From SIG299 sp964541485 (lineage in GTDB: Bacteria; Bacillota; Clostridia; Lachnospirales; Lachnospiraceae), in assembly GCA_964541485.1 (NCBI GenBank), contig CAZIQL010000002.1, positions 54,509 to 118,508 of the forward strand: 64,000 bases of DNA. The letters are read 5' to 3'. The notes under the pieces were generated by a model that worked only from the letters and a program-made list of their open reading frames with translations, was not told the origin of the DNA and ran no database searches. Both the position numbers and the translations under genes were made by a program. Below are positions 35,936 to 44,255 of this stretch, one piece after another; within the stretch, counting starts at the first letter, position 1; each line of letters opens with the position of its first letter.

Positions 35936-35955
35936 GTACATGCAGGAGGTGACTT

Positions 35956-36756
35956 GTGGACTGTATTGTGTACATAGATTTATTTTTTTTATTGAATTTC
36001 TGGATGAATCTGCTGGTGATTTTTCTGGTGAGGAAGCTGACAAGAACCTATCGGATGATACGATGTGTTCTTGCGGCTTTTCTGGAAGCGGGAGTCAGCA
36101 GTGGACTGCTTCTGTTGTATTTTATAACAGAAAGCAGGGCTGTATTTCTGTTGCATATTCCGTTTTTGTTTCTAGGGAATATGTTGGCATTCGGAAACAG
36201 AAAGGTACTCTGGCATCTTTTTCTTTTTTTTCTGACGGGAATGTGTGTGGGAGGAATTCAGACAGCAGTGTTTGCGATAAGTACGACAAGAACACAACTG
36301 CCGGTTGTTCTGCTTGTCGCAATTTCCTGCTTCCTTGCATGCACTGCATTGGAAAGACAGTGCAGGATGCAGTGGAAGGAAGAACATATGAAGGTGAAAA
36401 CCGTGCTGGAATTTGAAGACAGAAAGATGTTTGCAACCGCACTGATTGACACCGGGAACCGGTTATATGATCCTTTTTTTCATAAACCTGTCATTCTGGT
36501 GGATGAGCGTATGATGAAAGACATTGTGATGTGCTGTAAGGAATGTCATCCGGAAAAGCTTCAGTATATTCCGTATCACAGTGTCGGAAAGGCAAATGGA
36601 ATGCTGGAAGGAGTAATGTTTGACAGTGTCAGCATAAAATGGCAGGAAAAGAAGCTGGTTTTTCATGAAGTGATTGCCGCTGCCACAAAAGAAAGTCTGT
36701 ATAAGGGGAAAGAGTATCAGGTCATTTTTCATTGTGGATTATTGGAAGAAATATAG
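35956..36756 (+). CDS. spoIIGA: Sporulation sigma-E processing protease SpoIIGA
   Basis: SpoIIGA cleaves pro-sigma-E in the mother cell after a signal from the forespore. The 266-residue protein has about five N-terminal membrane helices and a C-terminal aspartic-protease-like domain with LIDTGNRLYDP, where Asp165 is the predicted catalytic residue. The GTG start is 4 bases after AGGAGGTGA. sigE lies 9 nt downstream, the universal arrangement. Confidence 0.95.
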   Translation: MDCIVYIDLFFLLNFWMNLLVIFLVRKLTRTYRMIRCVLAAFLEAGVSSGLLLLYFITESRAVFLLHIPFLFLGNMLAFGNRKVLWHLFLFFLTGMCVGGIQTAVFAISTTRTQLPVVLLVAISCFLACTALERQCRMQWKEEHMKVKTVLEFEDRKMFATALIDTGNRLYDPFFHKPVILVDERMMKDIVMCCKECHPEKLQYIPYHSVGKANGMLEGVMFDSVSIKWQEKKLVFHEVIAAATKESLYKGKEYQVIFHCGLLEEI

Positions 36757-36765
36757 GAGGAAAAC

Positions 36766-37506
36766 ATGTTAATTAAGATTATGGTGCAGGATAAAATAAT
36801 GTTTCGGATGGTGACGAGCATCCGGGAACTGCTATTTGGAAGTAAAGGGGAAATTCACTACATAGGAGGCGCAGAGGTGCTGCCTCCGCCACTGGAAGCG
36901 GACGAAGAACTCATTGAAATTGAGAAATTATGCGGGGATGAGAGAGAACAGGCAAAATCTACGCTTGTAGAACGCAACCTGAGACTGGTCGTTTATATCG
37001 CGAAAAAGTTTGACAATACGGGAGTTGGTGTGGAGGATTTAATTTCTATTGGAACCATTGGTCTGATGAAAGCAATCAATACCTTTAATCCGGGTAAAAA
37101 TATCAAGCTTGCAACATATGCATCGCGCTGTATTGAAAATGAAATTCTGATGTATTTAAGAAAGAACAATAAAACAAAACTGGAGGTATCCATTGATGAG
37201 CCGCTGAACGTAGACTGGGACGGGAATGAACTCCTTCTGTCTGATATCCTTGGAACGGAGGAGGATGGCATTTATAAAAATATGGAGGAAGAAGCAAACA
37301 AAAAAATGCTGAAGCAGGCATTAAAATGCTTGAATGCAAGGGAGCAGACCATCATCAATATGCGCTTTGGACTTGACATGCCGGATGGAAAGGAAAAGAC
37401 ACAAAAGGAAGTGGCAGATATTCTTGGAATTTCCCAATCGTATATTTCAAGGCTGGAAAAAAAGATTATGAAACGTCTGAAACATGAGATTTTGAAATTC
37501 AGCTGA
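36766..37506 (+). CDS. sigE: RNA polymerase sporulation sigma factor SigE, made as pro-protein
   Basis: It is the early mother-cell sigma factor. The N-terminal pro-sequence of about 30 residues ends at HYIGGAEVLPPPL, the processing region recognised by SpoIIGA. Region 2 (NLRLVVYIAKKF, DLISIGTIGLMKAI, TYASRCIENEILMYLR) and region 4 (EVADILGISQSYISRLEKKI) follow. The length of 246 residues is close to the Bacillus protein. It is co-transcribed with spoIIGA from the long-spacer promoter. Confidence 0.97.
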   Translation: MLIKIMVQDKIMFRMVTSIRELLFGSKGEIHYIGGAEVLPPPLEADEELIEIEKLCGDEREQAKSTLVERNLRLVVYIAKKFDNTGVGVEDLISIGTIGLMKAINTFNPGKNIKLATYASRCIENEILMYLRKNNKTKLEVSIDEPLNVDWDGNELLLSDILGTEEDGIYKNMEEEANKKMLKQALKCLNAREQTIINMRFGLDMPDGKEKTQKEVADILGISQSYISRLEKKIMKRLKHEILKFS

Positions 37507-37524
37507 TCTGTGCGAATAAATACA

Positions 37525-37534
37525 GGTCAAAATG
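37525..37534 (+). promoter_or_regulatory. Sigma-F-like -10 element before sigG
   Basis: GGTCAAAATG fits the sigma-F -10 consensus GGNNANAHTR at every position, and sigma-F drives sigG in Bacillus. No good -35 element (GYATA) is found at 15-16 bases upstream, so the assignment is tentative. Confidence 0.35.
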
Positions 37535-37574
37535 TAAATGATTTACTGTAGAAAGTGACAGGAGGTTATTTACA

Positions 37575-38357
37575 ATGGCTGGCTACAGAGTAGAAATATG
37601 TGGAGTGAATACGGCAAAGCTTCCTTTATTGAAGGCAACCGAAAAGGAAGAGTTAATTTTAAAAATAAAAGAGGGAAATACAGAGGCCAGAGAAGAATAC
37701 ATTAAAGGAAATCTACGTCTTGTACTGAGCATTATCCAGAGGTTTTCTTCCAGCAGTGAAAATGTGGATGACCTGTTTCAGATAGGGTGTATCGGTTTAA
37801 TGAAAGCGATTGACAATTTCGATTTAACACAGGGAGTGAAATTCTCAACATATGCAGTTCCGATGATTATCGGTGAAATCAGGAGATATTTAAGGGACAA
37901 CAATTCTATCCGGGTCAGCCGTTCACTGCGGGATATTGCCTATAAGGCTTTATATGCAAAGGATATGCTGCAAAAATCAATGGATCGAGAACCGACAATC
38001 GATGAGATTGCAAAGGAAGCAGGGCTGCCGAGGGAAGAGATATTAAATGCCCTGGATGCAATACAGGTACCGATGTCTTTATATGAGCCGGTATATTCAG
38101 ATTCCGGAGATGTGCTTTATCTGATGGACCAGATTAGTGATAAAAAGAACAGAGAAGAAAACTGGGTAGAGGATTTGTCGATTAAAGAGGCAATGGGAAA
38201 ACTGGGAGAAAGAGAAAAAAATATTATAGAAATGCGGTTTTTCCAGGGAAAAACCCAGATGGAGGTGGCAGAGGAAATTCATATTTCACAAGCGCAGGTT
38301 TCACGTCTGGAAAAGAGCGCATTAAAGAACATGAAGCAATATTTGAGTAAGGAGTAA
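37575..38357 (+). CDS. sigG: RNA polymerase sporulation sigma factor SigG
   Basis: It is the late forespore sigma factor. The N-terminal VEICGVNTAKLPLL peptide is specific for sigma-G. Regions 2, 3 and 4 follow (DLFQIGCIGLMKAIDNF, EPTIDEIAKEAGL, TQMEVAEEIHISQAQVSRLEKSAL). The length is exactly 260 residues, as in Bacillus. A GGAGG site lies 9 bases before the ATG. It follows sigE by 68 bases, the conserved order. Confidence 0.97.
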   Translation: MAGYRVEICGVNTAKLPLLKATEKEELILKIKEGNTEAREEYIKGNLRLVLSIIQRFSSSSENVDDLFQIGCIGLMKAIDNFDLTQGVKFSTYAVPMIIGEIRRYLRDNNSIRVSRSLRDIAYKALYAKDMLQKSMDREPTIDEIAKEAGLPREEILNALDAIQVPMSLYEPVYSDSGDVLYLMDQISDKKNREENWVEDLSIKEAMGKLGEREKNIIEMRFFQGKTQMEVAEEIHISQAQVSRLEKSALKNMKQYLSKE

Positions 38358-38395
38358 ACAGGCGGTAAAGAATTCAAGGGGAAAAGAGGAAAGGC

Positions 38396-38424
38396 TTGAT
38401 TATTAAGAGGAAAAGGGGTAAAAT
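38396..38424 (+). promoter_or_regulatory. Sigma-A-type promoter of the antiporter operon
   Basis: TTGATT (38396-38401) and TAAAAT (38419-38424) have a 17-base spacer, 59 bases before mrpE. No terminator is visible between sigG and this promoter, so read-through from sigG is possible. Confidence 0.6.
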
Positions 38425-38482
38425 GTACAAGGTTTTATGAAGATAAATCCGAACAAATCGGAAGAGTACCGGAGGAAATAAT

Positions 38483-38956
38483 ATGTATGTTGTTTTTTTG
38501 ATTTTGTGGATAATTTTTAATGGGAAATTTACGTGGGAGATATTTGGTATCGGGGCAGTAATCTGCGCAGCACTGTACTGGTTTGTCTGCCGCTATATGG
38601 GATATAGTATAAAGAGCGACTTGCGGGCTTTTAAAAAGATTGGTCAGCTGGTAGGATATTTTTTTACAGTGATTGTAGAAGTGATAAAGGCGAATACGCA
38701 GGTGATTCACTTTATTTTGAGCAGTAAGTATGAAATTCAGCCGAAAATTGTGCATTTTAAGACGGATTTGAAAAATGAAATCAGTCGTGTCGTATTGGCG
38801 AACTGCATTACGCTGACACCGGGAACAATTACGGTTTCGTTAACGGAAGATGAGTATGTGGTGCATTGTCTGGATGAAGAATTGTCCGAAGGAATGGATG
38901 ATTCTATTTTTGTAAAGAAGCTTCACAAAATGGAAGGTACAAAGGAGGAAAGATAA
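38483..38956 (+). CDS. mrpE: Multi-subunit cation/proton antiporter subunit MrpE/MnhE
   Basis: This small membrane subunit of Mrp-type Na+/H+ antiporters has 157 residues: two N-terminal hydrophobic helices, then a soluble tail with the diagnostic NCITLTPGTITVSL segment. It opens a ten-gene operon. MrpE is thought to help assembly and stability rather than carry ions itself. It lies 1 nt before mrpF. Confidence 0.93.
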   Translation: MYVVFLILWIIFNGKFTWEIFGIGAVICAALYWFVCRYMGYSIKSDLRAFKKIGQLVGYFFTVIVEVIKANTQVIHFILSSKYEIQPKIVHFKTDLKNEISRVVLANCITLTPGTITVSLTEDEYVVHCLDEELSEGMDDSIFVKKLHKMEGTKEER

Positions 38957-38957
38957 G

Positions 38958-39269
38958 ATGGAAACAATATTTCATGGTTTTTTGGTTATCTGTCTGTGTA
39001 TTTTGGCCATCTGTATTCTGGCATGCCTGGTTCGTGCCATTCTCGGTCCAAGAATTGCAGACCGTATTGTTGCCATAAATATGACCGGCACAATGACCAT
39101 TATTATTATAACAATTGTGTCTGTACTGCTGCATGAGGAGTATCTGGTTGACGTTGCAATTCTTTATGCAATGCTGAGTTTCCTGGCTGTAGTAGTATTG
39201 ACCAAGGTATACATGGGAGTTTATGCAGAGCACCATCAGAAAAAAGAGAAAGAAGGCGAAGATAAATAA
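38958..39269 (+). CDS. mrpF: Cation/proton antiporter subunit MrpF/MnhF
   Basis: This 103-residue protein has three membrane helices. The family motif LGPRIADRIVAIN and the conserved Asp in LVDVAILYAMLSF are visible. Its stop overlaps the mrpG start (TAATG). Confidence 0.93.
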   Translation: METIFHGFLVICLCILAICILACLVRAILGPRIADRIVAINMTGTMTIIIITIVSVLLHEEYLVDVAILYAMLSFLAVVVLTKVYMGVYAEHHQKKEKEGEDK

Positions 39270-39586
39270 TGGAAGTACTAAAGTATCTGATTGCAATGGT
39301 TCTATTACTTGTTGGAGTTGGAATTGCATGTATTGCAACATTTGGCGTGTTTAAGTTTAAGTATGTGTTAAACCGGATGCATGCGGCAGCAATGTGCGAT
39401 ACTCTGGCTCTGATGATTTCTCTTCTTGGGGTAGCAGTAATCTATGGAATTTCCTTTACAACATTAAAGCTTTTGGTTATTATCTGCATGCTCTGGCTTG
39501 CAAGCCCGGTGAGCAGTCATCTGATTGCACGCCTTGAAGTGGCAACGAATGAGGAAATTGAAAAAGAATGCGAGGTAGAAAAATAA
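39269..39586 (+). CDS. mrpG: Cation/proton antiporter subunit MrpG/MnhG
   Basis: The 105-residue protein has three helices and the family core FGVFKFKYVLNRMHAAA with the later SPVSSHLIAR. It overlaps mrpF and the next gene by one base each, indicating tight translational coupling in the operon. Confidence 0.93.
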   Translation: MEVLKYLIAMVLLLVGVGIACIATFGVFKFKYVLNRMHAAAMCDTLALMISLLGVAVIYGISFTTLKLLVIICMLWLASPVSSHLIARLEVATNEEIEKECEVEK

Positions 39587-39852
39587 TGGAAGTTTTTACG
39601 TTTCTTTTATTTGTTGGATTGATTATTTGTGCGTTATACGTATGTCTTGCAAAGAATTTGTTGACCTCGATTGTTGTTTTTATGGCATACAGTGTAATTA
39701 TGTCGGTAATTTGGCTTCTCCTTGAGTCACCGGATCTTGCAATTACGGAGGCAGCGGTAGGAGCAGGGGTTACCAGTATTTTGTTCTTTGTTACCTTAAA
39801 GAAGATTCATGCCATGGACGACAGAAAGGATGAAAACAATGAGCAGGATTAG
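39586..39852 (+). CDS. MbhD-like antiporter subunit (detached MrpA domain)
   Basis: This 88-residue, three-helix protein matches the MbhD/DUF4040 domain: ESPDLAITEAAVGAGVTSILFFVTLKK is the characteristic core (stated here by its key residues PD, TEA and G). In Mrp systems this segment lies near the C-terminus of MrpA; in Mbh-type complexes it is a separate protein, as here. ATG 39586 shares a base with the mrpG stop; an in-frame ATG at 39568 lies inside mrpG without a fitting ribosome site. Confidence 0.85.
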   Translation: MEVFTFLLFVGLIICALYVCLAKNLLTSIVVFMAYSVIMSVIWLLLESPDLAITEAAVGAGVTSILFFVTLKKIHAMDDRKDENNEQD

Positions 39853-40828
39853 GGAAGATTATGAACATACATTATGGCGGAGACTGGTTCATTTTATCAA
39901 TGGGGATGAGACTAATCATACAGAAGAAGCCGGATATGAGGTAGAAACAGAAGCGACAACACAGCGGATTCATGATGAGTTTTTTGAAGAGGTGGAATGG
40001 AACCGCAGAAAAGAGAAGGCTGACACTATGCTTTCACAATATGAAGAGTGGCCGGAAACCAAGGGTGTCCAGTATTTCAGAAAAATATACAACCTGGTAG
40101 CCGGTGTGATTTGTATTGCAATGATTGCGCTTTTGCTGGTTACGGTGGCGGAATTGCCGTCCTTTGGTGGAACAGATAATCCGACCAATAACGAAGTAGC
40201 AGAACGTTATATTGAAAAAGGTATGGAGGAAACCGGAGCGGTGAATATTGTTGCGGGTATGATTCTTGATTACCGTGCCTTTGATACCCTTGGAGAGTCT
40301 CATGTATTGTTTCTTGGAGTATGCTGTGTCATGATTTTGCTTCGTCTGGATGGAACAGAATCGGAAGAGGTTAGGAAAGAGGCAGAGACAAACGACCGGT
40401 TGTATGAACCAAAGAATGATGCTATTTTGCAGACGGTAGCAAAGGTATTGGTTCCGATTATCATGTTGTTTGGTATTTATGTTGTGTTTAATGGACATAT
40501 TTCACCGGGCGGTGGATTTTCCGGTGGTGCAATTATAGGTGCAGGACTCATTGTTTATCTGAATGCATATGGTTTTCAGAAGACAGGCCGCTTTTTTACA
40601 GCAAAGACATTTTCTGCAATTTCTGTCATTGCGCTTGGTTTTTATGCTTTTTCAAAGACATATTCTTTTTTTACGGGAGCAAACCATCTGGAGAGCATTA
40701 TTTCTACGGGGACGCCGGGAGATTTACTCAGTGCAGGACTGATTCTTCCGCTGAACATTTGTGTCGGTATGGTGGTGGCATGTACTATGTACAGCCTGTA
40801 TGCATTATTCAGAAAGGGAGGTATCTGA
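39839..40828 (+). CDS. MbhE-MrpB fusion antiporter subunit with charged N-terminal extension
   Basis: The 329-residue protein has three parts. Residues 1-85 are hydrophilic and charged and look cytoplasmic. A region with one helix, AVNIVAGMILDYRAFDTLGE and another helix corresponds to MbhE. The final 140 residues are an MnhB/MrpB domain with NGHISPGGGFSGGAIIGAG and a late TPGDLLSAG. So MbhE and MrpB are joined, while MbhD is separate. The start ATG 39839 lies inside the preceding gene. The N-terminal extension is not typical of either family. Confidence 0.85.
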   Translation: MSRIREDYEHTLWRRLVHFINGDETNHTEEAGYEVETEATTQRIHDEFFEEVEWNRRKEKADTMLSQYEEWPETKGVQYFRKIYNLVAGVICIAMIALLLVTVAELPSFGGTDNPTNNEVAERYIEKGMEETGAVNIVAGMILDYRAFDTLGESHVLFLGVCCVMILLRLDGTESEEVRKEAETNDRLYEPKNDAILQTVAKVLVPIIMLFGIYVVFNGHISPGGGFSGGAIIGAGLIVYLNAYGFQKTGRFFTAKTFSAISVIALGFYAFSKTYSFFTGANHLESIISTGTPGDLLSAGLILPLNICVGMVVACTMYSLYALFRKGGI

Positions 40829-40829
40829 T

Positions 40830-41213
40830 ATGAGTGAAATACTTTCCGGACTTTTAACGAACTATTATGAAGCAGTTTCCATGGTTTTATTCGGAATCGG
40901 ATTTACAACATTATTATTTCACAAAAATCTGATTAAGAAAATCATGGGATTGAATATTATGGATACGGCGGTGTATCTGTTTTTGGCGGCAAAAGGGTAT
41001 ATTGAAGGCAGAAAAGCTCCGATTGTTGTGGATGGAGTTACCTCTGTAGAAGCATATATCAATCCGGTGCCAAGTGGTCTGGTACTTACAGGAATCGTAG
41101 TATCTGTCAGTGTGACATCGGTAATGCTTGCACTTACGATCCGATTATACCGCAGATATCATACGTTAGATATTGATGAAATTGCAAAAGCAGTGCAGAA
41201 GGAGGGAAAATAA
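40830..41213 (+). CDS. mrpC: NuoK-like antiporter subunit MrpC/MnhC
   Basis: This 127-residue protein has three helices and the family signature NPVPSGLVLTGIVVSVSVT; it is homologous to complex I NuoK. The upstream open frame extends into the previous gene, but AGGGAGGT places the start at ATG 40830, two bases after that gene's stop. Confidence 0.93.
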   Translation: MSEILSGLLTNYYEAVSMVLFGIGFTTLLFHKNLIKKIMGLNIMDTAVYLFLAAKGYIEGRKAPIVVDGVTSVEAYINPVPSGLVLTGIVVSVSVTSVMLALTIRLYRRYHTLDIDEIAKAVQKEGK

Positions 41214-41214
41214 T

Positions 41215-42702
41215 ATGGGATTCATTTGGAATTTTCCTTTATTCAGTATTGTTGCCTGTCTGTTTACGGGTGTTATTTCTTCTGTTTTGAATAAAAAGGC
41301 AGCCAGAATTGTATCCTGGATTTTACTTGGGGCAGTGACGGCAATGTCTGCGGCAGTTCTTTATTATACCATTGTGACAGGAGAGAGTTTTACTTATATG
41401 ATGGGACATTTTCCTGCACCATGGGGTAATGAGGTCAGAGCAGGCGTATTAGAAGGTATGATGGCATTTTTTTTCTCTATCGTAATGTTATTGTCCGTTG
41501 TAGCAGGAAAAGAATACATAGAGCATGATTTGCCGGAGGGAAAACAGAATTTATTTTACACCTTGATTGCCTTGTTGATGAGCTCTTTACTTGCACTCGT
41601 TTATACGAATGATATTTTTACGGCATATGTATTTGTAGAAATCAATACGATTGCGGCATGCGGTATGGTTATGATGAAGAATAACGGTCGTTCCATTCTT
41701 GCCTCTACGAAATACATGATTATGAGCTTAATCGGGTCTGGTCTGCTTCTTATCGGAATTACACTACTTTATGACCTTACGGGTCATCTTCTGATGTGTG
41801 ATATGAAAGAGGCGATTGATGTTTTGGTTGAAAGTGGTCAGTATCAGGAGCCGTTGACGGTCATTATTGCCTTGATTACAGTAGCACTTGCGATTAAAAG
41901 TGCACTGTATCCGTTTCATTCCTGGCTGCCGGATGCACATGGCTATTCGACACCAACCTCCAGTGCTGTATTATCCGGACTGGTAACCAAAGCATATATT
42001 TTTCTTTTGATTAAGATATTCTTCCGTGTAATTGGCTGGGATGTTGTCCTGCAGTACAAAATTACAGATATTTTGTTTGTATTCGGTGTAATCGGAATGG
42101 TAATGGGGTCTGTAAATGCAATTATGCAAAAGGATGCAAAGAAGATGATTGCGTATTCCTCAATTGCGCAGTTTGGCTATATTTATATGGGACTCGGTCT
42201 TGGAAATGTTGCCGGTGTAATTGCATCGGTATTCCATATGTTTGTGCATGGGGCAGTAAAGTCGATGCTGTTTATTTCTGTTGGTGGTCTGGTTGAAGTA
42301 TCGGATGAAGAAACCGCATGGAGCAGCTTGACCGGCTCAGGTTACCGGAACAAAGTTGCAGGCGTTGCATTTACGGCCGGAGCAATTGCCATGATTGGTA
42401 TTCCTTTGTTTGGCGGATTTATTTCAAAGATTTTGTTTGCAACAGCAGTGGTGGACAACAGCATGACAAAAATGATAGTTACTCTACTGGTACTTGCGGT
42501 AAGTACAGTGCTGAATGCATGGTATTTCTTTAAGGCAATTATTTGTATCTATACGCCAAGAGGAAAGAAAGAAAAGGCAAAGAAGCCAACCTGGCTGTAT
42601 GTTGCCGTTATGGCGGGATTTATTGTTTTGAATGTATTCCTTGGGGTGTTCTCAGATATTGTGATTGACGGAATACAGGCAGGACTTAGAATGTTTGTAT
42701 AG
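41215..42702 (+). CDS. NuoL/M/N-type antiporter subunit 1 (MrpD-like)
   Basis: A 495-residue protein with about 14 helices of the proton-conducting membrane transporter family. The conserved helix-5 Glu is in FVEINT and the helix-7/8 Lys and His are in ALYPFHSWLPDAHGY. The central broken-helix region TSSAVLSGLVTKAYIFLL is intact. It is closest by context to MrpD, following MrpC directly. GGAGGG precedes ATG 41215. It is one of four homologous subunits in a row. Confidence 0.9.
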   Translation: MGFIWNFPLFSIVACLFTGVISSVLNKKAARIVSWILLGAVTAMSAAVLYYTIVTGESFTYMMGHFPAPWGNEVRAGVLEGMMAFFFSIVMLLSVVAGKEYIEHDLPEGKQNLFYTLIALLMSSLLALVYTNDIFTAYVFVEINTIAACGMVMMKNNGRSILASTKYMIMSLIGSGLLLIGITLLYDLTGHLLMCDMKEAIDVLVESGQYQEPLTVIIALITVALAIKSALYPFHSWLPDAHGYSTPTSSAVLSGLVTKAYIFLLIKIFFRVIGWDVVLQYKITDILFVFGVIGMVMGSVNAIMQKDAKKMIAYSSIAQFGYIYMGLGLGNVAGVIASVFHMFVHGAVKSMLFISVGGLVEVSDEETAWSSLTGSGYRNKVAGVAFTAGAIAMIGIPLFGGFISKILFATAVVDNSMTKMIVTLLVLAVSTVLNAWYFFKAIICIYTPRGKKEKAKKPTWLYVAVMAGFIVLNVFLGVFSDIVIDGIQAGLRMFV

Positions 42703-42713
42703 GAAAGGACGCA

Positions 42714-44243
42714 ATGAAGATGAATCAGTGGATGATTAATGTACAATTAGTACTTCCGGTGCTGTTTCCGATTGTATGCGGCCTGGTTGTACTCTGCTTA
42801 AAAAAGAAGCTTACTGTGAAGAGCAGGAATATCCTGGTGTTTCTGACACTTCTTATCAACCTTGCTTTTACTGTGCTTTCCTGGGGGGCAAAGGAGAATA
42901 CCGCAGTCCTTTGGTATCTGACAAAGGATATCCCGGTTGCGTTAAAAATGGATAGCATGTCGGTGTTATTTACAGGACTTTTGGCTGTGGTCTGGCTGTT
43001 GACGGGAGTGTTTTCTTTTGAATACATGAAGCACGAAGAGGAGACCGAGCACAAAGAGGAACATACCAGAAGTTTATCCGGGGCCTGTTTTTATGGATGT
43101 TATCTGATTGTATTGGGTGTAATGAACGGAATATTTATGGCAGAAAATCTGGTTGCCTTTTATTTGTTCTATGAATTTATGACACTTCTTTCTGTGCCGT
43201 TTGTGCTTCATACAATGACAAAAGAGGCTGTTTTTGCAGCAAAGAAGTATATGTTTTACTCCATTGCCGGAGCATCTCTTGCGGTATTTGGTTTTGCAAT
43301 TCTTTATGGAACAGCAGGAACACTTTCTTTTGTTCCGGGTGGTATTTTTGCAGGAGGACTTCCGGAGGAAAAAGGAACAATTTTATTAATAGCAGCATTT
43401 CTTATGATTCTTGGTTTTGGAACAAAAGCAGGAATGTTTCCGATGCATGGCTGGCTTCCGAGTGCGCATCCTGTGGCACCTGCACCGGCATCGGCTGTTT
43501 TGTCCGGAGTTATCACAAAGACCGGAGTGCTTGGCATAATCCGTGTGGTTTTTTACCTTTTTGGTGTGGATAATTTAAAGGGAACCTGGGTGCAGTATGC
43601 ATTTCTTGTTCTGGCATTGATTACCGTTTTCATGGGATCTATGCTTGCATATAAAGAGCAGATAATGAAAAAGCGCCTGGCATACTCTACGGTGAGTCAG
43701 GTATCCTATATTCTGTTTGGAATTGCATTGATGCATCCGGTAGCTCTGATGGGGGCGCTGCTTCATGTGGTTTGCCATTCGGTAATGAAATGTACGCTTT
43801 TCTTAAATGCAGGCGCCATCATTTACCGGACCGGAAAGACAAAAGTGGAAGAGTTGACGGGAATCGGAAAAGAAATGCCGATAACCATGTGGACTTTTGC
43901 AATTGCTGCACTTGGTATGGTGGGGATTCCGCCGTTTTGTGGATTTATCAGTAAATGGTATTTGTGTCAGGGCGCATTGGAGAGTGGGCTTCGTATCTTT
44001 TACTGGCTTGGTCCGGTTGTGCTGTTATTAAGTGCGCTTCTTACAGCCGGTTATTTGGTTTCTATTGTGATTCAGGCATTTTTTCCTGGTGAAGAATTTG
44101 CGTATGATTCATTATCGAAAAAAGAACCAAATGTTAAGATGCTGTTTCCAATGATTATTTTTGCAGCGCTTGTAGTGATTATCGGTGTGTTTCCGCAAGG
44201 AATTACCGGCATTACAGCGGATGTAATAAATGGATTATTTTAA
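42714..44243 (+). CDS. NuoL/M/N-type antiporter subunit 2
   Basis: This 509-residue homologue has the helix-5 Glu in FYLFYEFMTLLSVP, the GMFPMHGWLPSAHPVAPAP loop and SAVLSGVITKTGVLGI. Compared with subunit 1 it has the additional hydrophilic loop KHEEETEHKEEH after helix 3. It probably forms its own ion-translocation half-channel. The spacing of 11 nt from subunit 1 and 12 nt to subunit 3 indicates one operon. Confidence 0.9.
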   Translation: MKMNQWMINVQLVLPVLFPIVCGLVVLCLKKKLTVKSRNILVFLTLLINLAFTVLSWGAKENTAVLWYLTKDIPVALKMDSMSVLFTGLLAVVWLLTGVFSFEYMKHEEETEHKEEHTRSLSGACFYGCYLIVLGVMNGIFMAENLVAFYLFYEFMTLLSVPFVLHTMTKEAVFAAKKYMFYSIAGASLAVFGFAILYGTAGTLSFVPGGIFAGGLPEEKGTILLIAAFLMILGFGTKAGMFPMHGWLPSAHPVAPAPASAVLSGVITKTGVLGIIRVVFYLFGVDNLKGTWVQYAFLVLALITVFMGSMLAYKEQIMKKRLAYSTVSQVSYILFGIALMHPVALMGALLHVVCHSVMKCTLFLNAGAIIYRTGKTKVEELTGIGKEMPITMWTFAIAALGMVGIPPFCGFISKWYLCQGALESGLRIFYWLGPVVLLLSALLTAGYLVSIVIQAFFPGEEFAYDSLSKKEPNVKMLFPMIIFAALVVIIGVFPQGITGITADVINGLF

Positions 44244-44255
44244 GGAGGAGAGAGA

